Positions 11,392 through 24,160 of a stretch of 64,000 bases of DNA are shown one piece after another. Location of the stretch: contig SCHM01000002.1 of the NCBI GenBank assembly GCA_004123355.1, positions 868,001-932,000 of the forward strand, written 5' to 3'. Position numbers and translations under genes: made by a program. Position 1 is the first letter of the stretch. Every line of letters starts with the position of its first letter. This DNA comes from Amphirosellinia nigrospora (lineage: Eukaryota > Ascomycota > Sordariomycetes > Xylariales > Xylariaceae). The notes under the pieces are model-generated. The model saw only the letters and a program-made list of their open reading frames with translations, made no database searches and was not told where the DNA came from.

Positions 11392-13145
11392 TTAATGACT
11401 AGTCTCAACAACCGGGCCAGTGTAGATCTTCCTGGCCCATACCATGTAGTATACGACACTGAATGAGACTACCGCCCCGAATACCAGTACTGCCCAGTTG
11501 AAAGTTTCGGGCGTCACATCCTGGAGGGGCGGCCAGAAGCTGAAAAAGAAAATGTAGACGAGATAGACGCACGAAAACGCGTTGTTGACGGTTCCAAGCG
11601 TTCCGCTTAGTCGCCAGGGGCCCCAGGTCAGGTTCCCGCCCATCGTGTTCGTGAGGGCATCGTCGTCGTGTCGTTCTTGTATGTCTCCGGCCACTCTACG
11701 ATAGAGCAGTAGGCACGCGGCGATAAGATATGATCCAAAAAGACCGGCTATAGAGATGGATATGACGCCATTGAAAGCTGCTGCGTGTCCGATGTTGACG
11801 AGAGACAGGATAATGGCGATGAAGACGGTCACCATCACGGAGTTTTCGGGTATACTGGTCCGTGGGCTGATCTGCTTTAGAACGTGCCAGCCAGGCAACG
11901 CCCGGTCGCGGGCGAACGCCCAGTAGATTCGAGAAGTCGACGCGAGGCACCCAGTGGTGGCGCTAAAGGACATGACGACAACGAGAGCAGACATAACGGC
12001 CGCACCAGCCGTCGATCCCACGGCGTGCCGGAAGACAGACATGAATGGATATTGGGGGTTTTCGGTCAGTGCCACATTGATGTCTCCTAGAGAATAAAGC
12101 GTCGCAACCATCATCGCAAAACCCAATGTCCCATTTATGGCGAGGCCGGTCATCAGCGATCGAGGTACTACCATCGCGGCATTGCGAATTTCTTCGGACA
12201 TCTACCGATGTATGAGCACTCTGTTCCAACAATCTCAGTTTGTAGAACTTACGTGAATGGCACAGTCCCCGCCAAGGAAGGCGAATACGTTTCCTATGAT
12301 CCCAACACTGAAAGATAGTCCTTGGGTCTGCCATAATCCCGAGTTTACCCAAGTATCGAACACGTCCTTGGCGGAACCATGAGGGCTAAGCAACGATAAT
12401 GGAAGTATGACGGCGAAGAAGCCAAGGATGTGTAGGACTAGCACAAGACCTTCGAACTTCGCTAGAGAGACCCAACAGCAGTGTTGATGCCGTAGCTAAT
12501 CAGGACCACGGCCCATAGTAGTAGTTTCCATGCCAGTTCTTCATGACAGCCGCGTATTGCGGATGCGTGAGCAAGATGAGACCTTGAATCATCGTGCCGG
12601 TAACGAAGCCGCCGGATGCTACAAGCGCCTGCCACCCAGTAATCGTGAGCCATCCTGTCATGTATCCGAGGAACTTTCGGCACGACGAAGGCGCCAGCAT
12701 CGAAACCCAATGGTATTGTCCGCCTGATGTCGGCGCCATAGAAACCAGCTCGGACAAGGTCGCAAATACTGATAGAGTGCCGGCCCAGACGACGATGAAC
12801 CCATAGAGCAATCCAGACGGTCCGCCACTGACAGTGTTAGTCACAATGCCAGTTGGAGGAGATAAAGGATGTAATACTTCTGCAATCCAGAGAGAAACGT
12901 GCTAAATTGTTATTAGTCATCTAAATTAACAGAACAGTACTAGATGGGACATACGTCAATGACCCCTCCCAAGTGATCAGTACTGTGCAACTAAAACCGA
13001 GTATTGTCATGAAGCCGAAGTTCCTCTTGAGGACAGGCTTCTTCCCAAGACGTGCCAATGTAGCGTCATCGTGAGAAGATATTCCTGATGCGCTTCGTTT
13101 CAGCACAGTCTGCACGCCTTTCTCTTCGAGGCTGGTAGTATCCAT
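11392..13145 (-). CDS. APC-superfamily amino-acid/choline permease
   Basis: A plasma-membrane transporter of the amino acid-polyamine-organocation superfamily, close in pattern to fungal GABA/choline permeases (UGA4/HNM1 type). It starts at ATG 13143-13145. Hallmarks are LKRNFGFMTILGFSCTV and TWEGSL in TM1, FLSGLQNGGPSGLLYGF spanning two splice sites, SELVSMAPTSGGQYHWVSML, FAFLGGDCAIHMSEEIRNA after TM6, and about twelve hydrophobic segments. Exons are 13145-12955, 12901-12878 (24 nt only), 12827-12253 and 12201-11392, with introns of 53, 50 and 51 bp. Two one-base losses are inferred inside exon 3: in or next to a T3 run at 12525-12527 (between WHG and LLLWAVV), and near 12470 (between AVGSL and AKFEGLVL). 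The substrate cannot be told from sequence alone. Confidence 0.85.
12878..12901 (-). other. 24-nt micro-exon of the permease
   Basis: Between GTATGT...TTTAG (12902-12954) and GTATTA...GTCAG (12828-12877), a 24-nt exon encodes most of TFLSGLQN. It connects TWEGSLT to GGPSGLLYG, matching the conserved order in this permease family. Both phases agree. Confidence 0.75.
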
Positions 13146-14171
13146 GTTGGCTGGTGATCACGACTGGGCGGATGGGAGAGACGAATGTATCATCAATGTA
13201 AATCTTGCGGGGGAGGGGAGCAACGATGGGAGCTCGGTTAATCCTGGATCACACGTACGATCCTGGGGAAAGAGATCGGGACTAGGTACTCATTAATAGA
13301 GATCTCTGATGCTCGTAGGCTCGAATAGGGATGTAAGATTCCGCTAGTGACGGTTCACAAAATGAAACAACACAGCTGATAAATAGTGTAGCAGTAGCCA
13401 CGGCAGCTTGCTTTTCGGCACGGTCCATGAGACCTGCTGCGAATCATCGTGCGGTTGGTAAGCGAGTAGCACCGATACACTGTCGCACTGCAGCAAAGCA
13501 CTTTGCCCCTATCCTTATAATCTCACAAGTTCTGACCTATCTGCTCGCAAGATAGGAAGATATGGGCAACCCCGAAACGAGGGATGATTCGAGGATGAAT
13601 GCTAGGTAAGTCACCTAGGTGCGACACAGCCTTATAGTGGGCAAATAGTTGGAATGCCCAACATCGCGGGTTTATAGCCTTAAACTATCATAGCCGAAGC
13701 CACAGTTTCATTATCGTGCCCCCTGCCCAATCCCGCCCTGTACCGAGAGACATCTCATCATGATGATGCATAACCGTTGTACTTATGCATACAATAGGTC
13801 CCGCAGTTCAGCCACGAGATGATGTGTCCTTCGCATTTTTTGCAATTCGTGTAAACTTACCCATATCTCATCGTCCACCTTGCATTAAAGACTCCGCATC
13901 CCTTCATAACGATTAGCTTCCTTTCGCTGTCGCGGCAATTAAGAACCATCGTGTCTGAAATTCAATGATGGCAACCTCTAGAATTCGGATGGTCTGCCCT
14001 GCTGGCTGCCTCTAGTACTTGGCTTATGACAGTACGTGAGACATCCCTTGCATATTCGGACAGTCTCATACGAGGTTTTCGTACCTGAATCAACAACTCA
14101 CTATCGAAGAATAGCCTTTAGCGGCTTTGTCATTAGAAACAATATGGTATGGGTATCTTAATACATTGTAA
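13146..14171. other. Intergenic region (permease promoter)
   Basis: About 1 kb upstream of the permease and downstream of the next minus-strand gene. No coding frame is supported. There are GATAAG/CTTATC-like GATA-factor sites (e.g. near 13378 and 13516), which would suit nitrogen regulation of a permease, but such short motifs arise by chance. Confidence 0.35.
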
Positions 14172-15370
14172 TCATCGATGCATTGCCCGCGATGAGCACC
14201 CCGCAGAACTGATGTCACTCAAGCAATATGCACTCGGTCCAACCCTGGCGCGTGAGAGTTCTTCTTCCGACCCCGGTAGGTTCTCTACTCGAGCTATTCC
14301 CGACTCCAGGCTCTCCATGAAAGGCCTCAGGTACGGTATAGATGCAGTCACGACGCTCGTAGATAGCGTAGCTTGATTCAGGATAGTTGGTAACCATAGA
14401 GACATTGTCAGATCAAAGCTGGGGAACGAGTCAGAATACGGCGAGTTGTGCGAGAGCGATGCCGATGATACTGATGAGTAATTATTAGCTGGTGATGCTC
14501 TTTCGAGTGATTGAGATTAGGGCGGCAGGCAGCTTACAGCAGACGGGTCGAGAAAACGAGAAGCACAACGGATCTTCTCGCGAGAGACATTCTCAAGTTG
14601 CCAATGATGAGACAATACAACGCGACGATGAAAAACTCAGTCCCTATATTGACCAAGGAGACATACGTCCACCAAGCTCGCTACATCTTATTAACGGTTT
14701 TCGACCGGCTGGGGCTAGGCGATTTGGTATAACTCACCCTATCAAGACACTGAGGATTGTTTAAGTAGTCCCAAGGCGCTGGGGGGGCACATTGGAAGAG
14801 AGTCGTCAATACCGCAGAGAATAGCCACAGCCCAACTATGATGCGCAGGATCAAGTCCAGACGTTGATGCGTGATGCTCGGGCTGAGTTGTTGGATGGAC
14901 GCTGATATGGACCATTTTATGAGTGCGAGAGCCATGAGTTGAAAGACAAAGCTGGCATACTCCGCCTTAGGGCGTGAGTGTTAGTTCAAATATGGCCCAA
15001 AAGTATATGCATGCATTTGAGGTATGTTTACCCTGAGAAAACTCTCAACTGCATCCTCGCTCAAGCTCCTAATTGGCTCCCAAGACCTTGCGATGCGCCT
15101 AATGATATAGAGATGCATTGTGCTAGATATGTGAGCTACCCTATGTCAGTCGTGACCTGCTCGTACAGGTTGATCTCAGCGAAACGGGATCAGTGAACTC
15201 ACCTGAGCCGCTATCATGATCCAATCGTCCCAGGTGAGCCTTCGTGTCATGGCATATTTTGTTCCTAGACGTGCTGCTAAACTGAAAATGGCGACGATGA
15301 ACAGGAACCAGAGCAGGATTTGGAAGACGGTGCTCTGGTCGTTCGGCGGCAATCGCCTATCCATTTCCAT
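14172..15370 (-). CDS. PTH11-like / rhodopsin-domain integral membrane protein
   Basis: A seven-helix fungal membrane protein of the rhodopsin-domain (SAT4/PTH11-like) group. Some members are GPCR-like sensors, but most are uncharacterised. It starts at ATG 15368-15370 (MEMDRR), with helix 1 FQILLWFLFIVAIFSLAARL followed by the hallmark RRLTWDDWIMIAAQ. After an intron whose donor is at 15202, a short exon reads CISISLGASQGLGSQLG. Next comes EYASFVFQLMALALIKWSIS, then LDLILRIIVGLWLFSAVLTT, FQCAPPAPWDY, VNIGTEFFIVALYCLIIGNLR, VVLLVFSTRLL and LWLPTILNQATLSTSVVTAS, ending in PYLRPFMESLESG and a hydrophilic tail. These are family signatures. At least one single-base loss is inferred (near 15070), and the exon junction near 14430-14480 is uncertain. 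Confidence 0.75.
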
Positions 15371-16234
15371 CGCGTATCAGGGCGTGTATGGGTTGAGATG
15401 TATACGGATTCATTGATAGAACGAGTAACAAAGATGTAACGTCGATCATATAGTATTTGAGTCTACAAGCTCAGATCAATGCAGTTCGGCAGTTGGGAGT
15501 GTGTAACCTAGTCTGTATACAAGTGGAACATATTTCTTTTTCGCTGTCTATCTTTGCATTATGATAGACCTTTTACATTACCGTGCTTCTGCAAGGCGTC
15601 TAAGGGGCGGTCGGGACCAGTGTACTGGGTTGTCAAAGCACGTATGTTTCAGAGATATTTCATAGTCAGAGTGCGGACTATTGCATATTTGATGATATCC
15701 TCTACATGGTAAATTAATGGTAGATTAAGCCTCAAAACTTGGCGGCAACTTATTCCGGGGATCGAGGTAGCATTGCGGAACGAAAACAGATATAATGCCA
15801 TGAAAATCCTTTCGGCTCTCTCGAGTCTGGGCCGGTGGCGTAATCTCCGCAGGGATGTGATGGTGAGACTCTGTGGCCTCGTCATGACCTGCTTTTGATG
15901 TCATGTAACCTAGACACTCGGATGCGATTGGCTCGTACGCCAACATTTATTGTTTGTGCTGCAACTGGCCCCGATCAGTCACGAAGCGGTCTCCCACTGG
16001 GCAGCGGGGGCCATGGATAAAAGGCACTGTGTCTCTGGCAGTGAGCGAGACATAGTATTTCCGTTGGCGCCCGGTCTATATTTCAGCCGTCAATAACTTG
16101 ATAGTCCGGCAGCGCCACAGGGAAGAATTTGCTATCCAAAAGAAAACCCACCAACAGGAATTCATCGAACCTCGTGGTCGAGTCAACTTCACCGCCTCTG
16201 TGTATAAGCCCTCATCACTCATCAACTATCGACA
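15371..16234. other. Divergent intergenic promoter region
   Basis: About 860 bp between the start of the minus-strand PTH11-like gene and the plus-strand GNAT gene, so it should hold both promoters. No coding frame is convincing. No clear TATA box was seen near either start. Confidence 0.4.
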
Positions 16235-16989
16235 ATGTCTTTGGAACGTCAGGAGATTGACCCCGAAGTAGACTTCCCGGCGCTCGCCAGGTGTATGTTT
16301 GACTCATACGAAGATCCGCCACAGAAGTTCTTCCATATTTTCTTCCCTACCCATGGAGAGGGACATGAACATCGCGAGGAGGCTATCAAGGAAGCCGCCG
16401 AGCGCTTGAAGCTGTGGAATACCGAAGACTCTACTAGCCGCTGGCAAAAGGTTATCGACACCACCGACGGAAGGATTGTAGGCGGCGCGCTTTGGAATAT
16501 ACACCCTGAGAATCCATTCAGGGAGCCGAAGCCACCCACCGCGACCTGGTTCCCTGAGGGTGGCTCTCGAACCTTTGCCATCAAGGCAATTCAGAGGCAC
16601 GCGCGACCTAGGTCCAAGGTAGCCCAGGGCCTCATTTTTGTAGGTGCATAATTCCTATTTCCTATCCATGAGCTAGGTTGACGGTACAAGATCTATTCAT
16701 CCTCTTCACCCACCCTGACTACCGACGAAAGGGAGTCGCACAGCAGTTACTGGACTGGGGCATCGGTCAGGCGGATAGCTTTCAGGCGGATATCTACTTG
16801 GACGCAACTGAACACGGCCAGCCCTTCTATGAACGAAACGGATTCGAGTATATGAAAGAGAACGTCATTATACCGGAAACGGAGGACCCGGACGACAGTT
16901 GGAGAGAGATTCAGGAAAAGGTTGGTCCATTCACGTTCTGGCTGATGCGACGTCACATCGAGAGATACACCGCGCCATTCTACGATTGA
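16235..16989 (+). CDS. GNAT-family N-acetyltransferase
   Basis: A GCN5-related acetyltransferase that would transfer acetyl from acetyl-CoA to an unknown amine. ATG at 16235 opens exon 1 (MSLERQEIDPEVDFPALARC), which continues through KVIDTTDGRIVGGALWNIHPENP (strand beta-4). After a short intron (about 16619-16677, exact donor unclear), exon 2 carries LFILFTHPDYRRKGVAQQLLDWG. This is motif A with the acetyl-CoA pyrophosphate-binding R-x-x-G-V/A pattern (here RRKGVA). It is followed by IYLDATEHGQPFYERNGFEY (motif B) and ends at TGA 16987-16989. A length near 230 residues is usual for small fungal GNATs. The reading phase across the intron fits only if one base is missing in the T5 run near 16634, in line with other genes here. 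Confidence 0.85.
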
Positions 16990-19900
16990 TTGATGAAGCC
17001 ACATTTTTGAATGATCGTCTCAATTGGCTATGCCGGAGGCAAACCCCAGAAAGGCATGTGAGTAAAGGAGAGCGCCGTCATGCTATTACAACTTATTATG
17101 CGTTGAAACCTGGCTCCTTTATAACTTAAGTCGTAGAATAAATTTCTAGGGAATAACGCACACGTCTTCTGTATGGAAGACTCCATTATCCTATCGCTTC
17201 ATTAACGCATATGTTTGATCCTAGTATTCTTTTATAACAGCTTTCATAGCGGTGCGAGTTCACCCTTTTATACTATATGTCGCGCTTAGTCACCACCGCT
17301 TGCCTTGTAGCCAATGTTGCGAGCCCCTTTTCACTGGTTCATTGAGAGTTGGAGAAATCATATGCATGACAATTCCCCTGGTATTTTGAGATAAGCTCTA
17401 GTAGGCAATGCTATTTAGATTGCTTTGTTGGAGTTGTGGTATTCTACCTTGTACTACGATACGATTGCTCATTCTGCGTGCCATAAACACGAGGCGCGAT
17501 GATTGGTATAGATAAGGAAGTAGAGATGTGAACCCTACATGGCGGTGATACCGATCATGTTACGGTACAGACAATCCTTAATCTCGTGTGTTTATATAAA
17601 CACGTAGGATGTGGTAAATGATTGATAGTGTAGCTCCGAGCTGTCGGGACCATGAAAGTCGCTATGGGGCTTCACATGGATTGTCTGCGAGAGGTGACTT
17701 GACACATCGAGAGGTGGTGTATGCTGGATCGAGCTTCAAAAGCTTTTCATCAGATACTATGAGTAGAACGGAACGAACATATTCTATCTATGCGGCAAGA
17801 ATCAAGTGCTGCTTCATATGCTGTTGAAAGAGCCAGCAAAGGGGCTCGACACAATCGTGAGCGCGTATAGGGGCTTGAGAAGATGCAATGGGGGCCACGC
17901 AACATTTTCATTTGGAGAAGCCCGGGGCCCTCAAAAATTGGCATCATGGGGAATAAACTCCAGGTGAGTAAGCATTGAAGTGTGAGGAGCTCGAGACACG
18001 AGCTATCATACCGATATTCGATGTTGGAACTCTTGTTATGTAAGTTTTACGATGCAGCCTGTCCGACACTCAGATTTTAAGGTCACACGAGCGGCCATGT
18101 TGTGTACGCATCATCGTATGCGTTGTCTAGACTCGGCGGCTTCACGATGCCCGAGCTCAGGTACACGTGAGACGAAAAGGTGCGAAGGAGATTGGTTTCT
18201 CGAAACCGGACCCGCCTCACGATATTTTACTATCGTGACATTTTCCCCGCACCAAGCTACCTAGGTAATCGACTCCGCACCCCGGTAGTCCCGCTAGACG
18301 GAAAACGGCCGGCCTGCTATGCCGGGGATGCAGCTATGGCTCCCGAACAGTCGGTGAAGAGGGCTTGGGGGTTTGCCGCGGGGCGAGATATCGTAGACTG
18401 GCCAAGCACCGGCGACGATGTGACGCTTGATGGATACGGCTTATCGCGACATTCAACATTATGATGGAGACTATCGTGGCTTGTACCTGATACTCGCCCG
18501 GACTAGTCTACTCCCGGATAGCCTAGGACAAGATATTATTAGTATGGTCTGCAAACACCTTGCGTAGAACTGGCTTGTCCAATTCCACAACTGTCGGTCA
18601 ATTCGAGTTATTACGTTTAGTTGCGACGTCGGGATTAACATGTTTGAAGCGCGCGGTACCTGAGCCTGGCCTGAGCTAAGAAAACTGAAAAGTCTGTCGG
18701 TACACGCATAAGCACGGATCAAATGGATCTTGATTCAAGATAGCATTGCATGAATAAGCACATACAGATACTTAGTATTCAAACCTAAATGGCGCCGATT
18801 AGCGTCGAGTTCGGCTTCCGATCCCATGGTAGCCAATCCAATCATTTGACAAAATATTAGATATGGGTTTTATTTAGTCTGCGATCTCGGGATTAAGTAG
18901 TCGAGGCGGTGGCAGCAGTATGTGAAGAAGATGGACAAACATTCAATTTAGTCCTGTTTCGGATTACATGTAAGTGTTTAGGGACAATGGTGTAGTGTAA
19001 TCTGGAAATATCAATGACAGGGAACGATGCAAGTCATTGCAGTCAATGTTCAAGACCGCATACTGAAGGTGTGTCAGCTGCATACCACATCCTTACCACT
19101 AGAATTAAAGCAGTCGGATTAATTGTCTTCAACGACGGATGAGTATATACCAGGATACATACATTCCGTGGTTGTAGCTGTTTTATATCTCTCTCTGTAC
19201 CTAAGTAAGCATGACAATAACAGATTACCCTGGTCAGTACTTACTACAAGTAGTAATTCTTCGAGCCTACGTATGTATGTTAGGGTACATATGTCATCAT
19301 ACCTCTATATGGCACCTCCGATAAAGCGTAATGTAGTGTAAGTAGCACACTATGGCTCAAACGTACTAGGAAAAGGTACTAGCCATGAGCCATAGTATGT
19401 GAGGTAGGACTACATGCCCATATCCATGAAGCAAACTGCTGGCGAAATCACCTAAATGCTGGTTCTCCACCGCCGCGATCCACCGTCTCCCCACCGCTGG
19501 CAAGCAGAACTCGCGCCGACGCACACCAGACTCCAGCGACAGCACGAAAGAGGTACGCTACGCTGCTGCCAACGGTGGCTGTTCCGACGTTAGTCGGACT
19601 GGCGTGTGTATTTTGTATTTTGTATTTTGTATTTGAGGGACCGGGCCTAACGGGGAACAGGAGAGGAAAGAGAAAGGGGCCATGGAAATAGCGGTGCTGT
19701 ACCTACTGTATCAAGCCCACCAGCAGCTTGTCCTCGTTCCCGCCCTCGTCATGGGAAGAGGCAGTCTAGTGCAATCAGCTGCGTCGCTCGATTGGCTCTG
19801 GACTGCATCGTGATGATTCTTATTCTCTTCGTATTCTCTTTGCATTCTCTGCCTCTTCGTCTTCGCTGCGTGGTATAAAGTGATACAATACTACGACGCT

Positions 19901-20140
19901 GACCTGAGCAGCTATCGTGATTATTATTATCGTCATTGTTGCTGCTGCTATTATTATACCGGCTCGGCACCCTTTTCTCTCTTTTATTAATCTCTTGATT
20001 AAGACATTCGCCTGCCTGCTATATATAACAGTAGCTTAGCTGTAGCTGTAGCTTTGGTGGCGGTAGTTACTGCTCCCTCAGTGCCTTCTTTATCTCGAGT
20101 GCTGTACGGCGTCGACGGCGAGTTCACACACACAACAGCC
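16990..20140. other. 3.1-kb intergenic region
   Basis: No supported gene. A short tandem repeat with unit ATTTTGT (about four copies) lies near 19608-19636. Just upstream of the next gene are TTATTATTATCG-type and CTGCTG-type simple repeats (19918-19955) that look like a 5' UTR/promoter zone. Open frames around 18052-18464 are arginine/proline-rich without recognisable motifs and are probably chance. Confidence 0.4.
19608..19636. repeat. ATTTTGT short tandem repeat
   Basis: Four near-perfect consecutive copies of a 7-bp unit (ATTTTGT) in intergenic DNA. Confidence 0.8.
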
Positions 20141-22615
20141 ATGGTGGCGGTGGGTGACGATGATATGCCAGTGCTGGATGCGCCGCAGTCAGCATCTGGA
20201 TTAGGAGCTGGATCTACGGTGACCAAACCCAAGCGTCGATTTGTACCCCAGCTCATTGAACACACCACCAAGTCCTCTTCCAGTAAAAGACAGGAACAGG
20301 ATGCGCCCTCAGACGCCAATTGCGATACCAGCGCCAATTGCGATACCAATACCAATACCGATTCCAACTCCCATTCCGACGCTGGCACCAGCAACAACCG
20401 GCCATTTCCTGATGCGATTCGAGCGACTAGAGATGCCTCTACACAGGCCAATGCCGACACTGACATGTCCGCCCTCAACCGCCCACGAAACCCATTCGGC
20501 GCTTTGCCCCTGTTCCCATCGAGACTACATTCGATTCATACCGGGTCGTGAACAAGAACCCCATGGGCCTGCGCCCGAACCGACCCCCGATCCCTCGCCA
20601 ACAGCGTCGCAATCGTCCTCTACGTTTTCGCCCGCTGTAGCGCCAGTGGCCACCGATGTAGCACAGGCGAAAGAACCGGAGAAGAAGCCCAAGAGGCGCT
20701 TTGCTCCCCAGCTAATTGAGACAACTAAACGTGCCTGGCGCGCTGGACAGGAGGGTCCGGCCACCAAACCAACAGACAGGACTGACATCACACCGGGTAC
20801 CAATCACATCTACGCCCCGAAGCCGAAACGGACAAATGGGGCATCTGGGCCACCTCGGCTTGGGCTTGGTAAAAGCAGCACTGCAAGCACTGCAAGCACT
20901 GGAAGCACTGGGCCGGCACATGCATCAGCGAGAAATGATGATGAGACACTGGCGCGCTTTCTTGCGTCCCGCCATCAGCGGTCCATGAACGGCCGCGCAA
21001 ATACCCGACGAAGCACGCGCACTAACTCCTACCACCCTGAGCTCGACACTATATTGTCGTCCGAATCGGGCAACTCTTCGGAGGACGAGGATGGCGTGGC
21101 CGCTGCCGCTCCCGCGCTTAATTCTGGCGACCCGGCTCTGTCCGACACGCGGAGAGACAATGGGGACACTTGGAGTAGCAGGAGCTATGATTTGCGCAGC
21201 CGGAGAGAGTCGTGCGACGAGGAATTCTCGGGTTATCTGCTTGGCATAGCGGCCCGAGACGCCCATCGGCAGCGGGAGTTTGAGCAAGCCCTGGCCGCTT
21301 TCCCCAACGGAATGCCACCCCAGGGCGTGGAACACTTTTTTGCCAGAGACAATTCGGAGGATGATCTCCAAATAGGTGACGACGAGCCACCGCTCCGCCA
21401 CGGTCCCTCTCAATTGCTTCGTCGCAAGTCCACCGACCCGGGATGGGCTGTCAAAGAGATGCGCGCACATGCCGAGAAGTTGGCACGGATGCGTGTAGAG
21501 ACGCGCGTGAGCCTCGACGACCATTCTGACGACTCGGGGACAGCGCCGCCACCTAACAACTCGCTTTGGGCGGCAACGCCTCGTCGTGAGTCGCGTGACT
21601 CAGCCATGGGGAGCTCGATGGGCCCTGTTGTCTCTGCACACTCGCCCTTGCTGTTCGCCCGATCTCCGCCCGGCCCTGAGAAGCCCTTCACACCTCCGCC
21701 GTCGACAGGGCTCCGCGCCAGTCCCTTCGAGATACCCTTCGCCTTCCGGACCGGCAATCCCGACGATGGCGAGCTGGGGAACATGCGCAAGGCCGCCTCG
21801 CCACCGATGTTAGGTGCAGACCTTACCTTCCGCACGTGCCCAGCCCGCAGTCCACTCGCATGGTGCCAAATCAACCTTATAATCAATTAGACAAGCTCGA
21901 AAATAGCCAACGGGATGTATCTGCGCCACCGGCCTTTGGCGTGGGTATTGCTCATCCAAGACTAACAAGCTAGATAACCGGCTTTACAACCACCGATCTA
22001 CTCCATACCCCAGGTGCATCATGGTCTTCCGCCGACCCTGTCGATTCCGCCTTCGGGACCTCTGTGAACGGCAGTGGCGCCCAATCGCCTACGTGGGCGT
22101 TGGGCCGCGACCAAACAAGCTTGCACAAGCAAACGCTCTCTAAGCTTGACGAACGAATTTTGAGAGAGAAGGGACGCAAAGAACGAGAGGATGTCATTGT
22201 AGCCGAGTTTGACGATGCCTTTGTGACGCAGGTGTATAATTACCTAAGCTTGGGCTATGCGGCTACGGCCCGAGCTTTTGACGACGAGCTCAGCAAGATC
22301 AGTGGTATTTGCGTGGAAGAGCTTCGTAAGGATGACAATGTGAAGGTCGGGGAGGGATTTATGCGTGAGATGGAGATAGGCTCCGATTATAGCAGCACCG
22401 ACAGTAGCAGCATTGACTCCAGCGAAGACGAGCGAATGAGCCTCCCATCCGACAATGGGCACGGTAGGAGATCGCGTCATAAACCCCCTCGTTGGAAGGC
22501 ACTCAAGCTATACGTCCGCGAATGGGCACGACAACATCCATCGTTGAATTGTGATGACGACTCCAATCCTCCTGCTTGGGGAGTTAGGGCACGGCGCGGT
22601 AGCTGGGCTATATAG
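20141..22615 (+). CDS. Disordered fungal protein with duplicated KPKRRF..PQLIE motif and LisH-like C-terminal segment
   Basis: I do not recognise the function. ATG 20141 (MVAVGDDDMPVLDAPQ) leads into KPKRRFVPQLIEHTTK, and the same motif recurs about 150 residues later as KPKRRFAPQLIETTKRAWR. The middle is rich in Pro, Ser and Arg with an acidic patch (ESGNSSEDEDG). The C-terminal third has a helical stretch LSKLDERILREKGRKEREDV followed by DAFVTQVYNYLSLGYAATAR, which resembles a LisH-type dimerisation segment, and a tail with SSTDSSSIDSSEDE. A 57-bp intron with a CTAAC branch site is likely at 21917-21973. The frame drops by one base around 20520-20570 (twice) and near 21835, each time rejoining coherent protein. 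Stop TAG is at 22613-22615. The duplicated basic motif suggests a repeated short binding element; this is inference. Confidence 0.7.
21917..21973 (+). other. Intron of the KPKRRF/LisH-like gene
   Basis: Donor GTATCT, branch-like GACTAAC 14 bp before the acceptor CTAG. It removes an in-frame TAG and joins SQRD to ITGFTTTDLL in phase. Confidence 0.6.
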
Positions 22616-24160
22616 CACATATCACACTGACGCAACGCTGACGGAGTTCGCATTCATTAGCACCGATAGACACGTATTAGATGATAAAAGTCTGTTCGTT
22701 TAGTAGGAAGGACGTCAATCATTGATTTCAGGAAAACGAGATGGCGATTGGGTCGTCCGCTCTCACAGTCGACAGCAAAGAAACAGGGATATAGCATTAG
22801 CGACATAGCATCTTTGAACCAAATCTTGGTCTGGGGATGATTGGATTCTATTCTTTTTAGAAAAATAGCAAAGGGTTTGCCACCCGTCGCAGAACATGGC
22901 ACTTTATGGCATTCGAATACACATGCCTGATATGGTTGAGCGCATTGTGCTCATGATTCCAAAGAGTTGTTGTGGACATTCTAACTTATCACTCGAAGTT
23001 TGGGCCATGACACAAAAAATACCGAAATACTTCTTACAGTACGGCATTCGACTTGGGCTTTGAACTGGTCCTATTCTGTATCACCATATTATGTCCAATA
23101 GATTGGTGTTTTATTGCCATTGTTACGCATCTTGTAGAACCACCCCCCGAGCCTTGGGTAATTTCACAACTGGCCCTCTGTTTTCACTACAGCATGGAAA
23201 TCGATGGAAGAAAGAAACTGAAGTCACTTCAAGCTCACTCTTATGTGGTCGCAACTTGTCTCCTCATGAATTCTAAGTCGATCTGAAGGAGAAACAAAGG
23301 ACAAGAAGATTAAGTCAGTTTTCTCTAAGGCCCTTTTCTGCCTGACTACTACCTAGGTAGCTACGCACTAATTTGAACCATCGCAATCATGTGGGGTATA
23401 CTGCTTTATCACTACGGAGGCCAAGGCCATGATAAGAGTTCAGGTAGCGAATCGAGGCGCATTTGGGGGTTGGGGATATCTCCAATATCGTCACCGATCT
23501 GGAGGCGGGGTAAGGTAATAAGCTGGCGCGAGCTCGCCATCGTTAACCACCTTCCCCAACCGCCCAAACCAACCACAGTCTGTCATACCAGCCACCCGCT
23601 CACTACTTAATCATGCTTATCGGGTGAATCCCCGGCATACACAGCAGCTGCTGTTGTGAGATGTTCATTGTTAAAACCATCTCACCACAGGCAGCAGTGG
23701 TCTCTCAGCAGAAATGATGGACCGAACTATGCCGATCTCCGCCAACGGTCACCGATCGTTGCCTCTTATATGCTAGGTACCATAGGCTTCAATGACACAA
23801 TTCCATGATGCGAGCACAATGAAGAAGTTCTAGGCACAGGCGAAAAAACACGTCTACCAACCATTTCGATGCAACAGATGCATGCAACTGCGGGGAAACC
23901 GGGACAGAGACCAGGGCCCTTTACATGACAAAAATGACGGCTTGAAGAGGAGAATGGAGACTGCGGTGAGAAGCTCGTGGGAGGGTATATAGAGGTATAA
24001 AATCCCATTTTGTGGCAAGCTCTCCACGGGGGTTCTATCCATCGTGTGCTAGGCTAGGTTGTAAGAGAGCTTGGCGTTTTCCCGCAGACCAACCGTGCTG
24101 TGTGCTAAGCTTGTCGTCGTTCTACGTAGATAGCGGAGTGGCCCAATTGGCGGTGACAAG
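22616..24160. other. Intergenic region upstream of the carboxypeptidase
   Basis: About 1.5 kb without a supported gene. Contains a possible TATA element (listed separately) and a CAGCAGCTGCTG-type palindrome near 23641-23656. Confidence 0.4.
23996..24002 (+). promoter_or_regulatory. Possible TATA box of the carboxypeptidase gene
   Basis: TATAAAA lies about 160 bp before the start codon at 24161, with a further TATATA 10 bp upstream. The position is plausible for a gene with a 5' UTR near 130 bases, but no transcript data support it. Confidence 0.3.

Noticed and set aside
18052-18464. Overlapping Arg/Pro-rich frames
   Set aside because: No recognisable motif, no splice support, and composition fits chance in a GC-richer island.
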